NCBI GenBank assembly: GCA_015680905.1
Contig: CM027379.1
Coordinates: forward strand, 27,918,501-27,982,500
Length of the DNA stretch: 64,000 bases
DNA from: Coptis chinensis
Lineage: Eukaryota; Streptophyta; Magnoliopsida; Ranunculales; Ranunculaceae
Reading direction: 5' to 3'
Position numbers and translations under genes: made by a program. The notes under the pieces are model-generated. The model was given only the letters and a program-made list of their open reading frames with translations. It had not been told where the DNA came from and did not search any database. Below are positions 1 through 12,400 of the stretch, one piece after another. Positions within the stretch are counted from its first letter, which is position 1. Each line of letters opens with the position of its first letter.

Positions 1-2811
1 GTTTTGGTTTTTTGCAAGTTCCCAATTGAAAAACGAGATTTGGGTTTAAGAAGTTAGGGTTTTGATTCAATCGAGGGTCTTCTTCATGAATTTTGCAAGG
101 AATGAAGTCATCCATGAGAGTTTTGATTGATCATCCATGTTTTTCAATTGAATTGAATTTGCTGTTGTTTATATCTGAAGCCTTATACTATGATACCTCC
201 TCCACAAACATGATTGCCAGCAACTGAACTTGCAATAATGTTAGGGAATGTCACCGTAAGTTATCCTGGGATTTATCAATCTTGGTAATGAAGCTATTTT
301 TTTGCCAACGGTCATATTCAGTGAGTGTTCTAGGTTTGGAAACCTCAGGTTAGTTATTTTTATTGGTTATTATCTATTGAAATTCTTTGATTAGTTTACG
401 AATTGAGCGATGGCTTGAAGGTACGATTTTTTATTTTCAGCTATTATATAATGTCCAGTGGTCCTGTTTTACTTTTCGTGCGAGTCAATATGTTTTTCTA
501 TACTCTCTACATGGGTGCTATGTTATATTTTTACGGTTTTGGAAGTTAGAAAGCTTGAAGGATTGAAACTATAGTTTAATATATTAGAGCTAGACAAATG
601 AAAGGTGGTTACTGTGTTTTCTATTAGTATAATGTGAAGCTTGAGTACATCTATTCCTACGATAGAGTACAATAATCACAAGACATAGATACATTTATAA
701 TAATTGGTGGTGCATATATAGGTTATTGATACAGTTTCTCAAGCTCTAGAACTTGATAGGTTGAGCTAGGGTATGGTAATATTAGGAACATGTTAAGTTG
801 CTAAGTTGTTTGTATAGGTTATGAAATAAATAAATTTGGACTAATGCACTAGATTACATTGAATCTCTCACTATGCATATTAAGAAGTTAACATGTATGA
901 TCAACTTGAATTGATTCCACGGCTTCTTTCTCGAATGATTGTCAAAGTCTAATGTAAACAATATCCCTATAAACTTTTGCTATTATTAAGTCTGTAGTTG
1001 CTTGGTTGTGGGGTTTAGTTATTTAATATTTTTAGACCGCCTAGGTCTAAAGTAGTGGCGTAGGCTTATGAAAACCAAGGATGTATTGGAACCCTAAGCA
1101 TTGTAAAGAAAACCTCCCTTAAAGCATTAGTAAAATAGAGTTAAACAAACATATGTATACTATCTTCCTCTCACCCACGATGACGCACCTGTAAGCCCAA
1201 TCTCCCTCTTCTATAGATTATCCATGTAGAGTTCTTTTGTTTTCAGTGGAAAATTAAGGTCTCAATAGTCTGTTTTGACAACCTATGGTTTCAAGTGGCT
1301 TATAGGAAATTTCGGCAATAAAACCACAACTTTCATTTATACTTACTCTACTACTCTACTGTGAAGTTTATCACAACAGGACAACTGAACAAGGATGTGA
1401 ATCAAGTCCGCCCATTGTCGAGCCACCCAATCCTTGAAATAGGGACGAACACCAAAATCCCACTAAAGCATGCCATCCTACAAAGAGTGAATTCTCTCGC
1501 ATAAGCGACTGTAAACTAATAGTAGTGGCGAAGTTTTTCAGCAAGCTAAGCAAAAGATCGATTGGGCTTTGTGAGCGAGATGGCAAAATGTAAGTAAGAA
1601 GATGACTTATACTTCTTTTAGTTCAGTGAAAGTTAACCATTAAAATCACTATAAATGTGTAGATTAGATTTTTTTTTTTGTAACTCAGACATCCTGGAAG
1701 TGTTTTAGATATGTTGAAGTGTGTTGTTAGTTCCATTTTGAGACCTAGCGTAATCTCATAGATGTTTTTGCATTCTTGAATTGAAAGCCTATCAGGGCAC
1801 ATGGAAGCAGTCACTACCAGTACTTAGAGTCCCATAGCAAGAAACACGTCTTTTCTCTCTGTCACCTGTAAGAAACCAGAAGAGTTAAATTTGATTGGTA
1901 TCATTACTACAAAAACAAGAATCTTAGGTAGTTTGTAATTACCAGATATCTAAACTTTGACTTTACACTTGATGAATCAACTGCAGTTTTGCTTAATGCT
2001 TATATAAAATAACTGACTATGATTAGTGTCAAGGTGGCACCTAGAAAAAAAAGGGAGCCAAGGTGGCGACTTCCCTGCTTGCAACAACATGATTGTCACA
2101 CACGAGGCACAATAGGAGATGTTTGTTTAGCATAGGTTGGTAATGTGATTTCTGTACTATGTTTATGCTTAGAGCAAAATAAAGGTTTGATTTTGGAGGA
2201 TAACAAAATTGTTCTTTGTTACGCAACACCTGTACTATTTGGAATTTCATGTGTTTTGCACATTCCTTTAAATAATAACACGCAGTAATTTAGTGTGCTT
2301 AATGATTTAGGCAGCTTTATAACACAATTTGTTATATTAGCTTGCATGTTTGTAATCTAATGGGATTAATGATAATTATAGATCTCCCCTCATCAATTGA
2401 GAGAGAGTTTTAAGAGTGTCCACGTGGGCAAAACTAATTACGATAAAATAGGGAGAGCTAAATAAATTCATCTACTTTTTTTGTGCCCGAATCTAACCCC
2501 CCAAACTCTAAAAAAACTGGGCGATAGATATCTGGAAAAACCCACGATTCAATTTCACGCCATCCACTCTGAAAACCCCAAACTCTATAAACGGAGAAAC
2601 ATACAAACGAATTATTTTTTATATGCTTACAAGGAAATCAGACCATACTGATTAGTTACCCATACTGATTAGTTACCTATACTGATTTCTCTCTCGGCCT
2701 TTTATTCCTAGAACTTTGGCTGTTTGTTGATTATCCAATTCTCCAGCATCTTGACCAAAATCAAGGCTCTGGAGTTTATCTGAACACTTAGAATTAATAG
2801 CAGTCCCTAGC
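1..2811. other. Non-coding stretch, no gene recognised
   Basis: AT-rich sequence without a convincing coding region on either strand. The short open frames here have no recognisable motif and atypical composition. A 17-bp unit beginning CATACTGATTAGTTACC is repeated in tandem from 2644 to about 2690 (two full copies and a partial third). One CCACGTGG box lies at 2420-2427, but no gene start is visible next to it. Confidence 0.5.
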
Positions 2812-3321
2812 CTATGTCGCCCCGAGGTTTTGGTGGGAAATTATTCCGAGAAGGTGGATGTGTGGAGTGCTGGTGTTCTACTTCATGCCCTCTTACTTGG
2901 GTCCCTACCATTTCAAGGAGATTCATTAGAAGCAGTTTTTGAGGCAATTAAGAAGGTGGATTTAAGCTTTAATGGTGGGATGTGGGAATCTGTGTCTGAA
3001 CTTGCCCGGGATCTGATTGGGAGAATGTTGACAAGGGATGTCTCCTTGAGGGTAACTGTAGACGAAGTATTAAGTATGAATAGTTTCCCTATTTTATTTT
3101 CTGACTTTCTATTCGCATGTTTTATTTTGTCTCTCCCCCCTCCCCCTCCCCCAAAAAAAAACAAGGTTTGCTTTACTTCGTTTTATTTTATACGGTATAT
3201 TTATTTATTTTATTTTTCAAAAAATAATTTAGGACATCCATGGATTTCATTTTACACGGAGCAGGCTTTGAAGAGATCATTGATCAAGTCAAAAGGCAAA
3301 GGAGTTGGTGTACTCGATTGA
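2812..3321 (+). pseudogene. PEPKR2-like protein kinase, C-terminal fragment (two exons)
   Basis: The piece encodes the end of a Ser/Thr kinase domain of the CDPK-related type, closest by eye to plant PEPKR2 (phosphoenolpyruvate carboxylase kinase-related). Visible parts are the subdomain IX signature DVWSAGVLLHALLLGSLPF, the subdomain X/XI region with ARDLIGRMLTRD, then HPWISFYTEQAL. An intron from 3074 to 3232 with GT and AG ends separates VDEVL from RHPWI, as expected in the family, and the frame is kept across it. The exon starts after a CCTAG acceptor near 2811, but its first codons (AYVAPEVL region) are out of frame by one base before position 2830. The N-lobe, catalytic loop and DFG are absent from the window, so this is a truncated copy with no active site. 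Confidence 0.75.
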
Positions 3322-4279
3322 TCTGTGGAGGGACCAAGTTCGTCATTTCGTAGAAGAGGTACTTTTCTGGGTTTATATATCTACTATAATCTGGTATTGT
3401 TTCAATGCGATATTAGTGTCATATCTATTGTTCTGTGGTTCCTTTTTTTGGTATTTTTGTCACTCTTTGGAGAGTTGTTTCAAACTTTTACTGTGCAGTT
3501 GTGCCTACATACATACTTTATTTGAGACCCTTTATCGTGAATTTTATCACCATGAGGCGTTAAAACAAGTTTGTGTGATGTACTTACCAACAAGTATGAT
3601 TGATGACTGTGGTTCGGTATTTTGTGCCATGGACGACAGATACATTTCACTTTGTAGTTGTACCTGTTTCAAGAACTACATTTGTAAGCTCCCAAGAAAG
3701 TATGTTCCATTTCATTAGAGCAAGGGTATCAAATCCATAAGAAAAAGAAGTCTGGACTCTGGACTTATGAGAGTAGTGAATGTTGAGGCATTTCAAATTT
3801 CAATGCATAAGTGCAATGAGTTTACAACATTTTTTTGTGGATTAGTACATGTTGTGAGATTATTTGACGGTTGAATACACCAAAAAATTAGAATTTACAT
3901 CAGACATTTACGTTATTCCAAATGTTGTTGTATCTGTATTCAGTTTTAATTAAATATATTAAATCATCAAGTTAATTAGAATTGCTTAATTTAGGTGTGG
4001 TAGATAATATAGAATTCACATTAAGTTAAGAAGTCTTACATGATTATGACCCTCCTAACTAAAATCCTCATTACTCCTCCAAAATAAGTGCATATTTGTT
4101 GTCCATAATCCAAATGGGAATTAATGGTTGAGCAAAAGTCATATATGCAGATATGCTCTTAGTGGGAAATCTTAACATAGCAAGTGGTTTATTTTGCATT
4201 TGTTTGTGTGCAATAGGAGCATAATTCTGGGTTACGTAGGTACTTCAAAATTGAAGCCGTATCGTGTCAGACACTCAGC
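3322..4279. other. Non-coding stretch behind the kinase fragment
   Basis: No coding motif seen. Long open frames at 3305-3718 consist mainly of Phe, Leu, Tyr and Cys codons from T-rich DNA and resemble no known protein; they are read as chance. Confidence 0.5.
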
Positions 4280-5726
4280 ATTTTAACTGAAAATGCCGTG
4301 TCTCTGGAGTGTCTCTGCCGTGTCTCAGTCGTACCTGTGCAACATAGGAGCATATGCTCAGTGGATTTTGGTTATAGGAGTTTAAAGGTATTGGGCTCTT
4401 TCTTATTGTCAAAAGTTTATTACAAATTCTAAGGTATTGCTTATCAGAGTGTTCGAGGAACTGGTGGAGACTACCCTAGCGTTATACAAAGTTATATAGG
4501 CCTTTCTGAACAGAAATGTTTAAGTGCTTTACAAGTTGTAATTCACTGCAAACCGATAGCCATAGCCCCACAACCTTATCGACACGCACTCACGCACACA
4601 CACAGATGCCTAGAATAAACACATAAATTTTAAAAAGATGAATAAATTACAGGATTAAGTGGAGTATCTACACCCTTGCCCTTGACTATATAGACCTGTG
4701 GCATCTATTGATATCTTTGTGTTTTCACTGGTTAAACTAAATTTATAACCTTAAGAATGTTTCAGACAGAAGTATGGAATTGTTAGTAATCTTGATGTCC
4801 GAAACTTCCAAGACTTTTATACTGAATATTTCATGTCTAGAGAAGTGAACATCATATGGGTGATAAGGTTTCCCGAGGGGGAGGAAAACAAGCTTCATGA
4901 AGCTCTACCAAAAGGGTTCTTAGAGAAAATTGGGGAGAGAGGGATGGTTGGAGATGGTTGGGTTCCTTAAATGAAGATTCTTGCGCATCCTAGCATTGGT
5001 GGATTTGTAAGTCACTGTGGATGAAGTTCTATCCTGGAGGGAATAAAGCTCGGCGTTCCTATAATTGCTATGCCAATGTATATTGATCAGCCTCTGAATG
5101 CTAGATTGGTGGTAGAGCTTGGTACAGGGGTGGAAGTCGAAAGAGATGAATGTGGAAACGGGAAACTTGCGGGTGGGGAGATGGCCAAGGTGATTAAACA
5201 GGTGGTGGTAGAGAAAGGAGAGGAGATAAGGGCGAGAATGAAGGCGATAAGTGAGAATATGAGAAACTATCGAGTATTTGTTCTTCCAAGAAGAATGAAG
5301 CAATTTCTTGAGGAACTCACCGTCACTTCTTTGATTTAAGTTTCTTTTGGCAAAGGCAAACCAATCGAGTTCTTCTTCTTCGAAGGTAAACATTTTTTAT
5401 TTCTTGATTGTGTAGAAGATTAACCATTAGCACAAGGTATTGCTTGAATACTGTAAACGATTAGATTAATGATTAGATTAACCATTATGTAGAGGATCCA
5501 ACCATCTCTCAAGAACAATTTTAACTGAAAATGTTGTGTCTCCGGAGTGTCCCTGCCGTGTCTCAGTCGTACCCGTGCAACATAAGAGTATATGCTCAGT
5601 GGATTTTGGTTATAGCAGTCTTTACAAGTTGTAATTCACTGCAAACCGACAGCCACAGCCCCACAGCCTTATCAACACGCACTCACGCACGCACGCACAT
5701 GCACACACACAGATGCCTAGAATAAA
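4280..5726. repeat. Direct repeats flanking the glycosyltransferase fragment
   Basis: A block of about 205 bp at 5521-5726 is present a second time at the left as two parts: 4281-4379 (GTGTCTC/TGCCGTGTCTCAGTCGTAC region) and 4527-4617 (TTGTAATTCACTGCAAACCGA to the CA-rich stretch and AGATGCCTAGAATAAA). In the left copy the parts are separated by 147 bp (4380-4526). The right copy is joined without a gap. The two copies differ by a small number of substitutions. They enclose the UGT fragment, so either the fragment was inserted together with a duplication, or the two copies are repeats through which it was captured. Confidence 0.8.
4835..5338 (+). pseudogene. UDP-glycosyltransferase C-terminal fragment (PSPG box), inactive
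   Basis: Family 1 plant UGTs transfer sugar from UDP-sugars to small molecules in the cytosol. The reading runs IIWVIRFPEGEENKLHEALP, then FLEKIGERGMVGDGWVP, KILAHPSIGGFVSHCG, then GVPIIAMPMYIDQPLNARLV, ending near 5338 with LEELTVTSLI and a stop. This is the PSPG donor-binding box plus the C-terminal helices, most like the UGT94/UGT91-type sugar-sugar glycosyltransferases. Two stops lie in frame: TAA at 4968-4970 (where the family has Gln after WVP) and TGA at 5022-5024 (the Trp of HCGW). The N-terminal acceptor domain with the catalytic His is missing, so the copy is dead. It lies between direct repeats. Confidence 0.85.
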
Positions 5727-5792
5727 GGGTTTATCTTTAGTGAGTATCAAATTATGTAAGTGTTTAACTATTGTTTCTTTTATCCTGTCCAG

Positions 5793-5848
5793 GGCATGGT
5801 AAATTTGAGAGTCTAGGAGCTCTTGGGATTTCTTCTATGCTTTTCTGA
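5793..5848 (+). pseudogene. Probable metal tolerance protein (cation diffusion facilitator) exon fragment
   Basis: After a pyrimidine-rich tract ending in CCAG at 5789-5792 the frame reads GHGKFESLGALGISSMLF followed by a stop. GHGKxExLGALGIS is the conserved stretch of plant MTP proteins of the C1/MTP6 type, which export zinc, iron or manganese from the cytosol. Only this one exon is seen and the expected membrane segment after it is interrupted. A second possible exon follows at about 5890-5945 (ending in CAG before GTAAGT), but I do not recognise it. Identification is from one short motif only. Confidence 0.45.
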
Positions 5849-6199
5849 TGGACAATTTAATAGTATATAGGCTCATGCACTTGTACAGAGTGACTTAGAC
5901 GTGGAGCATCGCTATTCAACACTTCAAGTTAAATTACGATATCAGGTAAGTATACTCTGTGTCATCAACCTTTTAATTACTATAACCTCTTGAACTTATA
6001 TGAGATAGAACTAGAAACACATTATATTGAATAACCTCTTACGTTATGTAAGATTGAGGGTAAAACCAAGATTCAAGATTTTGGTCCAACGATAGTATTA
6101 TTCATCATTAAATTCACTGTTTCATTCTCGATTAATAGATCGTATGGTTGGTGACTGGATCTCTTCCTCCAATGCTACTGCTATATCTTGAGTCTTTAG

Positions 6200-6204
6200 A
6201 GTAT
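6200..6204. repeat. Target site duplication AGTAT, left copy
   Basis: AGTAT directly before the left LTR and AGTAT again at 24032-24036 directly after the right LTR. A 5-bp duplication is what Ty3/gypsy integrases leave, so the whole 6205-24031 block is a single insertion. Confidence 0.9.
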
Positions 6205-7650
6205 TGATATTAGCTTTTCCTTACGTTAGAGATTAGAATCTCTAATTTGGTACAAAAAGAACTCAAAGTTCCTTACTCACGATTTTCGTTTTCGTAGAGC
6301 TAAAGTAAGGATTCGAACTAACCTAAAGTCTAGGACAACTACAAATTGTTTGTTACTCTTAGGGAACTAATGAGTAAGGTTATATTACTAATGCTAGGTT
6401 TCTTTCCTACACAACATTAAGAAAAACATTAACGTTTGAAATCATGCACTTAATACAAAAGACAAATTACTAAATAAAGAAAAGTGGAGAGCTAATCCTC
6501 CTCATGTAAAACTAACATTTAGTTGTTGATTTGAAAAGGTTTATTGATTCTTCCTAGACTCATAGACAAGCCCCTAATGGAATAAAACTTGATCCTTAGC
6601 ATGCATGGCTCACTTAAGAGCTCATACATGCTAGCAAGTGGAACCAAGCAATGACTTATCTCTAAGCTCATTGCTTTGATACCTAACTAGACACTACACC
6701 AACTATCATTTTGGGATAGGATGTAGAGCTAGTTGTTCTTCCTAACAACCTACCAAACCAACAACAATTGTTTTCCCTCACATGAGTTGGATTAACTCCC
6801 CAAAAGGGAAGTTAGCTCATGATCCTTGGGACAAGGAAATTACAACTAGAAAAACAAAAAGAGAGAGAAAGAGGAAAAAGATAAACAATCAAACTCACTT
6901 CTTTTTATTTTCTAGAAGAAAACAAATGTTTCCTCCATTAAAACTATTACAAGCTTCTTACCAAAACTAAAAACTAAACTTATGATTTTTTTCACTAAGG
7001 AACTAAAAAATAATGCCATGTAAGGAAAATAAGTCAAGGGAGTAAATGGAGTGTCCCCCACCCTTGTCTAATTTCTTCTCCATTTGAGAGAAATCTCATT
7101 TCCTCCCACGTGAATCATCAAACCACATTAATTCATTTTTATCCACCACATTAAAACAAAGTGACACCTTGCCTTTTTTTTACTATTAACACCTAATATA
7201 ATTTATTATATGCAAGGTGTCAACTTTGCACCAATAATTTGTTATTTTTGTCTTGACATGCTCTATGATTGATGACTCATCCAATCTTGTGGCCCCGCAT
7301 AGTGGGTCCATGTGCAGTCCAGTGGCGGTCCGGTATTTTGGGCAGTTTACAACTTCCCGCCTATGCGTAGAGTTCATCGCCCTGATTGTCTGAGCAGCTC
7401 TCTTGTCGCATTCGGAGTCTTGGTTTGAAAGGTAGGAGCTTTGGAAGTTTGATGCTTCTGTGCGGATTTGGAAGAATTCATATATACGCCGTTCCTCGTG
7501 CTTTATCGCAGGTTTAACCAATATTTCCATGTTTACTGCAAATACCTGCAAAAGTATGAAAACATATTTATTTCATGATTATTAAACACATAATTAACCA
7601 AATTTATATGTCTCAATGGGGTTTCATAATACACTTTTGGGTGCTTATCA
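6205..7650 (-). repeat. 3' LTR of the minus-strand Athila-type element
   Basis: About 1446 bp, bounded by TG at 6205 and CA at 7650, and repeated nearly identically at 22609-24031. It contains about 20 bp near 6665-6685 that the other LTR lacks. A purine-rich tract (read on the minus strand as TTTGTTTGGGGTAGTG, 7651-7668) lies just inside and is the likely polypurine tract. Confidence 0.93.
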
Positions 7651-9410
7651 CACTACCCCAAACAAAGACTTTGCTTGTCCTCAAGTAAAAAGAAGAGACA
7701 CTAAAATAGATAAGTGGCCAAAAATGTGTAGTCCTAAACTAATTCTCGTTTTCAGAGAGCGGTTGCATTGACCATATGCAACAAGGCCTTAAACCACTAG
7801 GAATTTCCTAGTGGACGAGTTATAGCCTCGTGAGAGTTTTCCAGAAAAGATACTCACAAACTTCATTTATACTACAATGACTCAGTGACAGAAACTCGTT
7901 TCCTAAATTAATCTCAGATATCCATACATCTCCTTAGCAGGGAACGAGGATTGATTTCTTTGAAACTCAAGTTAATATGTATTCAATAATTAAAACATCT
8001 ACATATGATTATTCATGCAGTGAACTTTTCATTGAAATATACTAGCAGGGTTGTTTCTGGATCCCTTGGAGAGCGTACCTAAATGGGTTCTCACAGGTAT
8101 GTGTCGAAACACAATTCCACTCAAAATTTTACCACTCAGGTTTTGTTAACTACAGTGTGCAGTGGGCACACGTTTCCTCACATCTCAATGATAGTCAGAG
8201 GAGCCGATATCGATCAATCACGTCTACTACTTATTATCACACCACCCTACTCCTAATTGAGCTAGAGGTATTTATTAGGTATTGTGGGGGCTTAGGTGGA
8301 TAGTGTACAAGAAAATGGAAATGGATAATCAAAATTTACGAGTATGAGAGAATATGGTCTTCATATATTTACACTAGAGGAATCCTTGTTTTCTTTTCTT
8401 CTTCTAACTGAGTTTTATAACCTTGTTTTTAAGCCTTTAATGGATTTTTATTATTATATCTTTTTTTTAGATGGCTTAAAAACATGATTCTATTTTTCTT
8501 TCCTGAAGCAAGTAACTGACTTTTATTTGGGACAAGTCTTTCTCTTTATTCTTTCCACATTTCATCCTATTTCTTATACTCATCACTTAGGTAGGTTCTT
8601 TTATTTGGTTTAATAAATGGGTAAGGAATTTTTGGTGAAAGTGAAAGGTTTGATGAACGGTTCAATGGAGTGACTAGCGGTAAAATTTGTAGCAATGTAA
8701 GAATTTTTAGCTATGTCGATCCAAAGAAGGCCTAAATTCTCGCTTTAGGGTTGGGTGGTGATCAAGTAAGTAGACGCGTGATTTCTCTATTCGAAAAACT
8801 ACTCCCTCGCGGTCATCACACACAAATCACTCATGTCAAGGTTTTTGGTTAGATTCTCACAGGATTTATAGTTTAAGTAACTAACCGTTGGTTCCAGAAA
8901 CTTACTGCTATGTACAATCGATGATACTCAGTACATGAATATTCATGAAAAGATGTATAAACTATTGCATACGTATTATCTAAAGTTTCTCAAAAACAAA
9001 TTCTAATTCGGATACTAATGTGAGATTTCTAGACAATTTTCATCATTGAAAAGGAAACAAGACTTTGTCACTAAGTACAATTATTAATATGAAAATAAAA
9101 ACTATATACAGGCTACAAGATGCCTAATTTTTGCTACAGGTTTAAAGCACCCCCAAACAGAATGATGCTTAGTCCTCGAAGGATCAATAATTAAAGAGAG
9201 AAAGTACCTAAGAACCGTGAGCAAAATTAGGGCTAGATTGCTGGAACAGAAAGGTTGGTGACCATAATATATTATTCAGAAAGAACAAGAAAATGTTCAA
9301 TAGCACACTAAACATAGCACATGAAATAAAAAACCATAGCATACGAAACATGAAAAACAATAGCACACCAAACATAAGGTTTAGCTAGATATATGTACAA
9401 TGGCAAACTC
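7651..9410 (-). other. 3' untranslated tail of the Athila-type element
   Basis: No open frame of note. Parts of this stretch (for example about 7740-7870 and 8220-8300) are recognisably the reverse complement of the tail of the second LTR element (about 50450-51010), including the motif ACTAGGAATTTCCTAGTGG / CACTAGGGAATTCCTAGTGG and the segment CTAATTGAGCTAGAGGT. The tail is therefore a conserved module of this retrotransposon group. Confidence 0.7.
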
Positions 9411-9414
9411 AAGT

Positions 9415-12400
9415 TTACCATCCAGCATGATGTGAAGGTCTGGCGTCCTCTTTAAGGAAATGCATTTCCTTAGCATCGTGCCAATAGATAATAGTCTGCC
9501 AAATTTCTGCCCATTCTTTGTCTCCGGATTCCCTCAAATTGGTCTTCATCTTTTCGTCCTTTGGGTAACATCGAACATGGCTCAGGTATCGAGTGGGGCG
9601 CTTCCATTGACGAAACCTCAATGAGCGAATGATTCTGTTAGCTGGGCACATGGAATCCACATTGACCCAGTCATGAAAAGTAGCTGCAAACTGTGGGAAA
9701 TGTGTCTTCATGATCCGGCAAGCGGTGACTGGTAAAAGTATATACTGATCCTGAAAAGTGCGAGCTCGTTTCAGGTTGGAGACAACACAACCTAAAATGT
9801 TAAATAATGCATGACCCTGAGCTAGTGCACTGAATACGATGCAAGCAGCCTCATTGGCAGTAGAAAAATGCCAATCTCCCATAATATTCAGGAGTACAAA
9901 TAACATTGCAGTCCCCATGTTCATGGTCATGCTTGCTAATGGAATGGTGATGTTGCGCCATGGCGCATGGCCATCTCCTTCTCGTTTGATCTCAAGACCA
10001 TCACCATAAGAGTCGCAAAACGCTTGCCACTGAAAGGAACGGTAAGAATTATGATAGATGTAATGCCAAGAAGACGCAAAGAGGTTCGTGGTATGGAAGG
10101 TCCAAAGTTAGGGCAAGTTGTTGTTGAGAAAAAGATATGAGATGTGTCACCAACTCGGATTGTGAACCCGTCTAAGTAGAAACCATGCGATGGTTGAATC
10201 TTTTGGTGTGTCTTCCATATTAGCATAAAAGTATGCAGCCAAACTCGAAGAATAAGTTTGGTCAGGTTGAAGAATTAGGGAAGACCACCCAATACTTGTG
10301 ATGTAATCATGGAAGAGATGGCCATAGGCATTGGAATCCATCATAGACTGAAAGGATTGCTCAGGAATGAGTTTGGGAGGTACCATGGATGATGAAGATG
10401 CAATGTTTGATGAAGATGCCATGGTGGGTGAAGTAAAGAAATGGGTAACGATACCGGCAACTGGATGGAAAAATGAGTTTGTAAGAAAATAGACCCTCCT
10501 GTAGCATATGTTAAAATTATATTAGTCACAACGGAAATGATGACAATCATACTAAGCATTGCATACAAAAGAAGACAAAAAGATAAGACAAAATACATAG
10601 TACGACGGAAAAACGTAATAACATATATGATTATATACTTATTGACTTAGTAATATCATGGATTCTTATATTGATCTTGGAGACGCATATCGTGCACCAG
10701 ACTGTTTAGTTCTTCCATTTGTTGGCCGAGTTGCATCTGAATGTCCCCTTGGCTGGCAGAGAGTACAGTTTGATTTTCCATTAGGAGAGCGTGATTTTCC
10801 AAAGACTGAGAATGAATTTCCAAGATCTCCTCCTGTTCAACATCATGCGTTGCTTGATGATCTTGAAAATCCTGAAGAGTTGTGATGATGATATTCTGAC
10901 GAGCGTGTAGTTCCCTCAAACCCTGATGAAGAAGTTTAATGCCTTCCATGGGATTAATAATGTTCAAGATGGCATTTTCATCAAATAAATGGTCAATTTG
11001 AGCTTGGGTTGTTTCGCTTCATCTATCGAGTATCGGGGGTCCAAAACTAGCGGAGTAGTCTGTTTGGAGTACTTTTTATATATGCTCTTTGAAGGGGTGT
11101 CTCTGGAGAAATTATTGGATAACCCCAACGATCATAATCTGCGGTTACTAAAGTGGGTAGGGTGCTGACCTTCTTGTTTTCTTGGTGATTACGTTCCAGA
11201 GGTGTTGGATTAGACAAAAGTCATCTCTTTGAGTTTGCAAAATCCAAAGTAGGTGCAGTTGAGGCTTTGTGACTTCTGATTGGTGTGGTGTACCTACCAC
11301 ATTATGTCCCAACCAGTGGAGCACAACACGTTGATTCTGTTTCAAAGAGCATTGAAGAACAATGTGATGTGTATTTTCGACGTCGCCATGAGATACGGTA
11401 GCTCGTAGTAAAGTTTTTGCAGAATCAAATGATGACTCTTGAAAAAGGGACTCCTGGGTATTTATTGGGATTTGAAGTATGTCGGAGATCATTTCCTTAT
11501 TCAATTCCAATCGTTGTCCATAGGCATTGAAGTAGAATTTTCCATCTTGAGGATCCGCTTAAATTGGTAGAACATCAAAACCAATTCGGGAATAACCAAC
11601 TCTTTGAATGATATAGAAGAGGCGCCCATCCGCGACGTATGATTTCGTGTCAAAATAAGGAGAAAACCGCCCTCTTGAAAGTTTTCAGGTAGTCTTTCTC
11701 TGCCGTTATTTTTCTTGGTTGAGCCATTACTGAGGGAAGGATAGTGAAAATTGTTTGAATAAGAATGGCTGAAAAAGAAGAGATTTATAGCCAATCTATG
11801 AGTCTATACCAAACTGAGTCCAAGCGTAGTTAATGACCCATGTGATTATGAACAGCATCATAGGGGATCCACAGTAAGTCTTTGTCATGTCAGATATCCA
11901 AATACAATTAATGAGATGGTTTAATATTAGAAAATACGGAGGAAAGTTTCACAGGGTAGTTAGACTTACACGTAATTTCAGAAATGATGATCATAACTCA
12001 GTAATAGAATATGGATAGAATAATCAGTGTTATGTGTACCTTGTAGCGTGCGCGATTTTCTCTGAACACCATGTGTATCCATTAATTATTTTGGTGAGTT
12101 TTGGATGGCCTTTCTTTGTTATGGTTTGTTTATTTATTTACTTATTATTATTTTTTTTATTAATTTTTTTATTATTTTTTTATTTATTATTATTATTTTA
12201 TTTATTTATTTATTTATTTTTTTTAGAGAGGAAAAGACAACTAATATACACAAATATTTAATACGGAACTTCTCCATTTAATACGTAACCCGTACAAATG
12301 TGTGAGAATTATTTAACACACCATACTAATATACAAAATGAAAATCAGAAAAAATAAAAAATAAAAATGGTTACACAGATCTAGATGTTCTGGATCATGT

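Noticed and set aside
2420-2427. CCACGTGG as a G-box promoter element
   Set aside because: No gene start follows in either direction; single occurrence of an 8-bp word is not enough.
3305-3718. Open frame of 137 codons on the plus strand behind the kinase fragment
   Set aside because: Phe/Leu/Cys/Tyr-rich product of T-rich DNA; overlaps the real stop of the kinase reading and shows no motif.
12034-12261. Hydrophobic open frame resembling a membrane protein
   Set aside because: Encoded by a TTA/TTT low-complexity tract; composition artefact.
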